From the NCBI GenBank assembly GCA_012513625.1, contig JAAZBW010000096.1, positions 1 to 7,168 of the forward strand: 7,168 nt of DNA. The letters are read 5' to 3'. The stretch is from Actinomycetales bacterium (GTDB lineage Bacteria; Actinomycetota; Actinomycetes; Actinomycetales; Actinomycetaceae). Under the pieces are notes generated by a model. The model was not told where the DNA came from, searched no databases, and saw only the letters and a list, made by a program, of their open reading frames with translations. A program made the position numbers and the translations under genes. Positions within the stretch are counted from its first letter, which is position 1. Each line of letters starts with the position of its first letter. Shown here piece after piece: positions 4,875-7,168 of this stretch.

Positions 4875-5819
4875 ATGAACGATACTCCAGTTGTGCAGGT
4901 CTCGGGACTCACCATGGCCTACGGGGACAACCTCGTGCTCAACCACATCGATCTGACTGTCCAACGCGGCGAGGTGGTGGTGCTGCTTGGCCCCAATGGC
5001 GCTGGCAAGACCACCACGGTGGAGATCCTTGAGGGATTCCGCCGCCGCTCCTCTGGCCAGGTTCTGGTGCTCGGCGCGGATCCCGAGCGTGCCTCCGAGG
5101 CATGGCGGGCCCGCGTGGGCATGGTGCTCCAGTCGTGGCGTGACCACGCCAAGTGGAAGGTGCACGAGCTCATCGACTACCTCGGTGCCTACTACGCCCC
5201 GTACTCCACGCCCACCACCCGCCGACCCTGGCCCACCGCCGCGCTGCTCGAGACCGTGGGCCTCGCCGATGACGCGCAGAAGAAGGTCTCCCAGCTCTCC
5301 GGCGGACGGCGCCGCCGCCTGGACGTGGCCGCCGGACTCGTGGGCCGGCCCGAACTCCTTTTCCTGGACGAGCCCACCGCCGGTTTCGACCCCATCGCCC
5401 GCCGCGATTTCCATGATCTGATCCTCAGCCTCGCGGACCTGGATACCACGATCCTCATGACCACCCACGATCTGGACGAGGCCGGCAAGGTGGCGGACCG
5501 GATCCTCATCCTCGCCGATTCCCGCATCGTGGCAGACGGCTCCCCGGATGAGCTCCGCCGCCTCGAATTCGGTGCCTCGGAGGTCCGTTGGTTCGATGGC
5601 GAGACCCGCCACGTCCACGCCGCGGAGGACCCCACGGACTTCCTGCGGGGCATGCTGCGCGATCCGGATACCCGGGTGGAAGAGCTCGAGATCCGCCGCA
5701 CGTCCCTCGAAGACGTCTACATCGCCCTCGTCAACCAGGCGGAGGGTGTCACCTCGAACAGCCAGGACCAGCTCCTCCGCCGGCTCCGGCACTCCATGGA
5801 CCAGGAGGCCACCTCATGA
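4875..5819 (+). CDS. ABC transporter ATP-binding protein (CcmA/DrrA-type)
   Basis: This 314-aa cytosolic ATPase powers the ABC-2 permease encoded next. Motifs in order are Walker A GPNGAGKT (39-46), Q-loop Gln86 in MVLQSW, signature LSGGR (141-145), Walker B LLFLDEP (161-167), D-loop around GFDP and H-loop His198 in MTTHD. The signature is followed by an Arg run (LSGGRRRRLD) where relatives usually have LSGGQ/M. A C-terminal extension of about 80 residues (235-314) is typical of the exporter subfamily (drug, lipid or antibiotic export). The frame stays open upstream to about 4737, but ATG 4875 is chosen. It gives the expected N-terminus, MNDTPVVQVSGLTMAYG. The extra 46 residues would translate GC tandem repeats, and the promoter ends 7 nt before 4875. 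Its stop overlaps the permease start (ATGA), indicating translational coupling. Confidence 0.94.
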   Translation: MNDTPVVQVSGLTMAYGDNLVLNHIDLTVQRGEVVVLLGPNGAGKTTTVEILEGFRRRSSGQVLVLGADPERASEAWRARVGMVLQSWRDHAKWKVHELIDYLGAYYAPYSTPTTRRPWPTAALLETVGLADDAQKKVSQLSGGRRRRLDVAAGLVGRPELLFLDEPTAGFDPIARRDFHDLILSLADLDTTILMTTHDLDEAGKVADRILILADSRIVADGSPDELRRLEFGASEVRWFDGETRHVHAAEDPTDFLRGMLRDPDTRVEELEIRRTSLEDVYIALVNQAEGVTSNSQDQLLRRLRHSMDQEATS

Positions 5820-6721
5820 CTGCCACTTCCAACACCCTCCCGTCGGGGGGTTCCCCGACGACGACGCACCCGCCCTCCCGCCTCGGCGTCGCCATCCGTA
5901 ACGGGTGGCGCCAGGCCACGATCGAGCTGCTCACCTCGATCCGCGGGGGACAGGTGATCAGCTACCTGATCACGCCCGCCGTGGCCATCGGATTCATCCT
6001 CTGGGGCGGAGACTCCCCGATCGAGGGCACCGGAATCACGATGGCCCAGTACGTCGTGCCCTCGTTGCTCGCGATGACGCTCGTGGTGGGCGGGATCCTC
6101 GGCCCTTCGGGTGAGCTCATGATGGAGCGTGAGGACGGCTCGATCGTCCGCATGAAGGCCGTTCCGGGTGGACTGCAGGGCTACGTGTTCGGCAAGGTGT
6201 TCTCGGTCCTCACCGTCAACATCGTCTCGCTGGCACTCGTGTTCGTGGTGGCGGCAATCTTCCTGCCATCGCTGGTTCCCGCCAGCGCCGGGGCGTGGCT
6301 CCGGTTCGTGCTGTTCGTGGTGCTGGGCCTCCTCGCCTCCGTGCCGGTGGGGATTGCCCTGGGGAGCGCCATAAAGAATGCCGCCCTCCTCATGATCCCC
6401 ATGTTCCTCATCTACGGGCTGCTCGTGATCTCCGGAATCTTCTTCCCGATCGAGGCGTTCGCCGCCCCCGTGCAGTGGATTGCGATGGTGTTCCCGCTCT
6501 ACTGGCTCGGCCTCGGGCTGCGCTCGGTATTCCTCCCCCCGGAGGCCGCCTCGCTGGAGCTGGCTGGCACATGGCAGACGGTCGAGTCGGTGATGGCACT
6601 CGGCATCTGGGCCGTGCTCGGAATGGTGCTCGCGCCCATCCTGTTGCGCCGAATGGTGCGCGGCGTATCCGGTTCCACTGTCACCGAGGCCCGTGAGCGG
6701 ATGCTCTCCCGGGGGTACTGA
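5816..6721 (+). CDS. ABC-2 type transporter permease
   Basis: This 301-aa integral membrane protein should form the transport channel with the preceding ATPase. A Pro/Ser/Thr-rich cytosolic N-terminus (1-25) is followed by about six or seven membrane segments near 47-63, 79-97, 127-150, 162-184, 189-210, 222-238 and 258-277. The cytosolic loop MEREDGSIVRMKAVPGG (103-119) is the characteristic ABC-2 coupling segment, and SGIFFPIEAFAAPVQWI (206-222) is the conserved late motif of this family. The start at 5816 overlaps the ATPase stop by 4 bp and is preceded by AGGAGG (5803-5808) 7 nt upstream; an upstream extension in frame would only be the ATPase gene read out of frame. Two-gene exporters of this type move drugs, lipids or peptides outward. 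The cargo is not evident. Confidence 0.92.
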   Translation: MTATSNTLPSGGSPTTTHPPSRLGVAIRNGWRQATIELLTSIRGGQVISYLITPAVAIGFILWGGDSPIEGTGITMAQYVVPSLLAMTLVVGGILGPSGELMMEREDGSIVRMKAVPGGLQGYVFGKVFSVLTVNIVSLALVFVVAAIFLPSLVPASAGAWLRFVLFVVLGLLASVPVGIALGSAIKNAALLMIPMFLIYGLLVISGIFFPIEAFAAPVQWIAMVFPLYWLGLGLRSVFLPPEAASLELAGTWQTVESVMALGIWAVLGMVLAPILLRRMVRGVSGSTVTEARERMLSRGY

Positions 6722-6946
6722 GTGTCCGAGGTCATCCACAACCGGATCAGCATGTTTCGCGCAGAACGGGGCATATCCCGGCGCGAGCTCGCGGAGGCCG
6801 TGGGCGTGCACTACCAGACGATCGGCTACCTGGAACGGGGCGAGTACTCGCCCTCGCTCACGCTCGCGCTTCAGATCTCGCAGCACTTCGAGGTGCCCGT
6901 GGAGGCGGTCTTCTCGCTCGCGCCCTTCGCCCGCCTCGGCGCCTGA
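6722..6946 (+). CDS. small XRE-family helix-turn-helix regulator
   Basis: This 74-aa protein is essentially a lone Cro/CI-type DNA-binding domain. Helices are visible at about 4-16, 20-28 (RRELAEAVG, the scaffold helix), 30-39 (HYQTIGYLER, the recognition helix) and 45-56, followed by VPVEAVFSL. Small XRE proteins of this pattern, with the YLERGEYSPSL segment, are common partners of membrane-protein genes and usually act as autoregulators. The start is GTG at 6722, immediately after the permease TGA (6719-6721), with a weak GGGGG at 6711-6715 as ribosome binding site; translation probably depends on coupling. It is the last gene of the operon and most likely binds the palindrome at 4847-4866. 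There is no sensor domain, so it may respond through a partner or simply by its own level. Confidence 0.9.
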   Translation: MSEVIHNRISMFRAERGISRRELAEAVGVHYQTIGYLERGEYSPSLTLALQISQHFEVPVEAVFSLAPFARLGA

Positions 6947-6980
6947 CACCCATCCGGGCCGCTCAACTGCGCGCCGTGCT

Positions 6981-7002
6981 CCATGCAGGCAAGACTGCGT
7001 GG
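6981..7002 (+). terminator. possible terminator of the ABC-regulator operon
   Basis: CCATGCAG (6981-6988) pairs with CTGCGTGG (6995-7002), one pair being G:U, over a 6-nt loop. It starts 35 nt after the regulator stop. There is no T-run, and the stem is modest compared with the other hairpins in the window. Confidence 0.35.
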
Positions 7003-7015
7003 CGGACACCCGGTT

Positions 7016-7079
7016 CGCGCGCGGCTGCCCGCGGGCATACGCCTCTGCCCGCCCCCACCCCGGGCGCGCGCGGCTGCCC
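7016..7079. repeat. 15-bp direct repeat with an internal palindrome
   Basis: CGCGCGCGGCTGCCC occurs at 7016-7030 and 7065-7079, 49 bp apart. The first copy leads into the perfect 12-bp palindrome TGCCCGCGGGCA (7026-7037). The stretch lies between the regulator and a possible convergent minus-strand gene. It could add to termination or could be plain GC-rich spacer. No open frame here is convincing. Confidence 0.45.
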
Positions 7080-7130
7080 AGCCACGATTCAGCGGCGTAA
7101 GAGACTTCCCATTCCCTCCTCATCAGCGGA

Positions 7131-7168
7131 TCACACCGCCTCCCTAACCTCGAGGTAGAGCGAAGCCA
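7131..7168 (-). CDS. possible 3' end of an unidentified gene (partial)
   Basis: On the minus strand the window's last bases read ASLYLEVREAV and then TGA (complement of 7131-7133). Codons in this frame mostly end in G or C, like the real genes here. The neighbouring frame (GFALPRG, stop) has the opposite bias. If real, the gene converges on the ABC operon. Eleven residues give no family, and the call may be wrong. Confidence 0.3.
   Translation of the reverse strand, partial: ASLYLEVREAV

Noticed and set aside
5717..7123. 468-aa minus-strand open frame rich in His, Arg and Glu
   Set aside because: It is the shadow of the permease and regulator genes. It shows no recognisable domain and has the composition typical of an antisense frame in GC-rich DNA.

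Overview
The window is GC-rich double-stranded chromosomal DNA with strongly G/C-ending codons, a lipoprotein with a Gram-positive style lipobox, and promoters of the TAnnnT type placed directly before start codons. Together these point to a high-GC actinobacterium. I cannot name the genus.

Layout. Positions 1-54 probably hold the last codons of a plus-strand gene, followed by a strong hairpin (81-123). Positions 55-804 carry no convincing gene. They hold four kinds of repeat or hairpin DNA: a loose 34-bp array built on CGACTGTGTGG (160-287), a GC hairpin (493-521), a 149-bp element with 10-bp inverted ends (551-699), and a 22-bp tandem array (711-810) that runs into the stop codon of the next gene. 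A rhodanese-like lipoprotein is encoded on the minus strand (805-1275). Its promoter carries a palindrome resembling CsoR/CstR operators. A plus-strand pair follows: a short-chain dehydrogenase/reductase (1417-2241) and a PfkB-family sugar kinase that looks like fructokinase (2279-3202). An aldo/keto reductase (3437-4396, minus) converges on this pair. The 234 bp between the two stops are almost entirely a mirrored array of 34-bp units with a perfect 15-bp stem at the centre. A 478-bp divergent gap (4397-4874) contains a 15-bp inverted repeat and GC-rich short tandem repeats. Then comes a tight plus-strand operon: ABC ATPase (4875-5819), ABC-2 type permease (5816-6721) and a 74-aa XRE-type regulator (6722-6946). 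The last 38 bp may be the 3' end of a minus-strand gene.

How the genes work together. The SDR and sugar kinase, with the facing aldo/keto reductase, suggest sugar or polyol/carbonyl interconversion followed by phosphorylation, but the substrates cannot be read from sequence. The ABC operon looks like a small exporter controlled by its own regulator. An 18-20 bp palindrome in its promoter is the obvious candidate operator. The lipoprotein rhodanese is predicted to handle sulfane sulfur, or possibly to respond to copper, on the outer face of the membrane.

The most unusual content is the repeat family. Eleven copies of CGACTGTGTGG (nine exact) lie in two intergenic regions. They are mostly spaced at exactly 34 bp, the filler between them differs from array to array, and in the convergent region each arm is oriented with the gene that reads into it. 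A second pattern is that four of five independently transcribed genes have no Shine-Dalgarno sequence and a -10-like TAnnnT only 6-7 nt before ATG, as expected for leaderless mRNAs.
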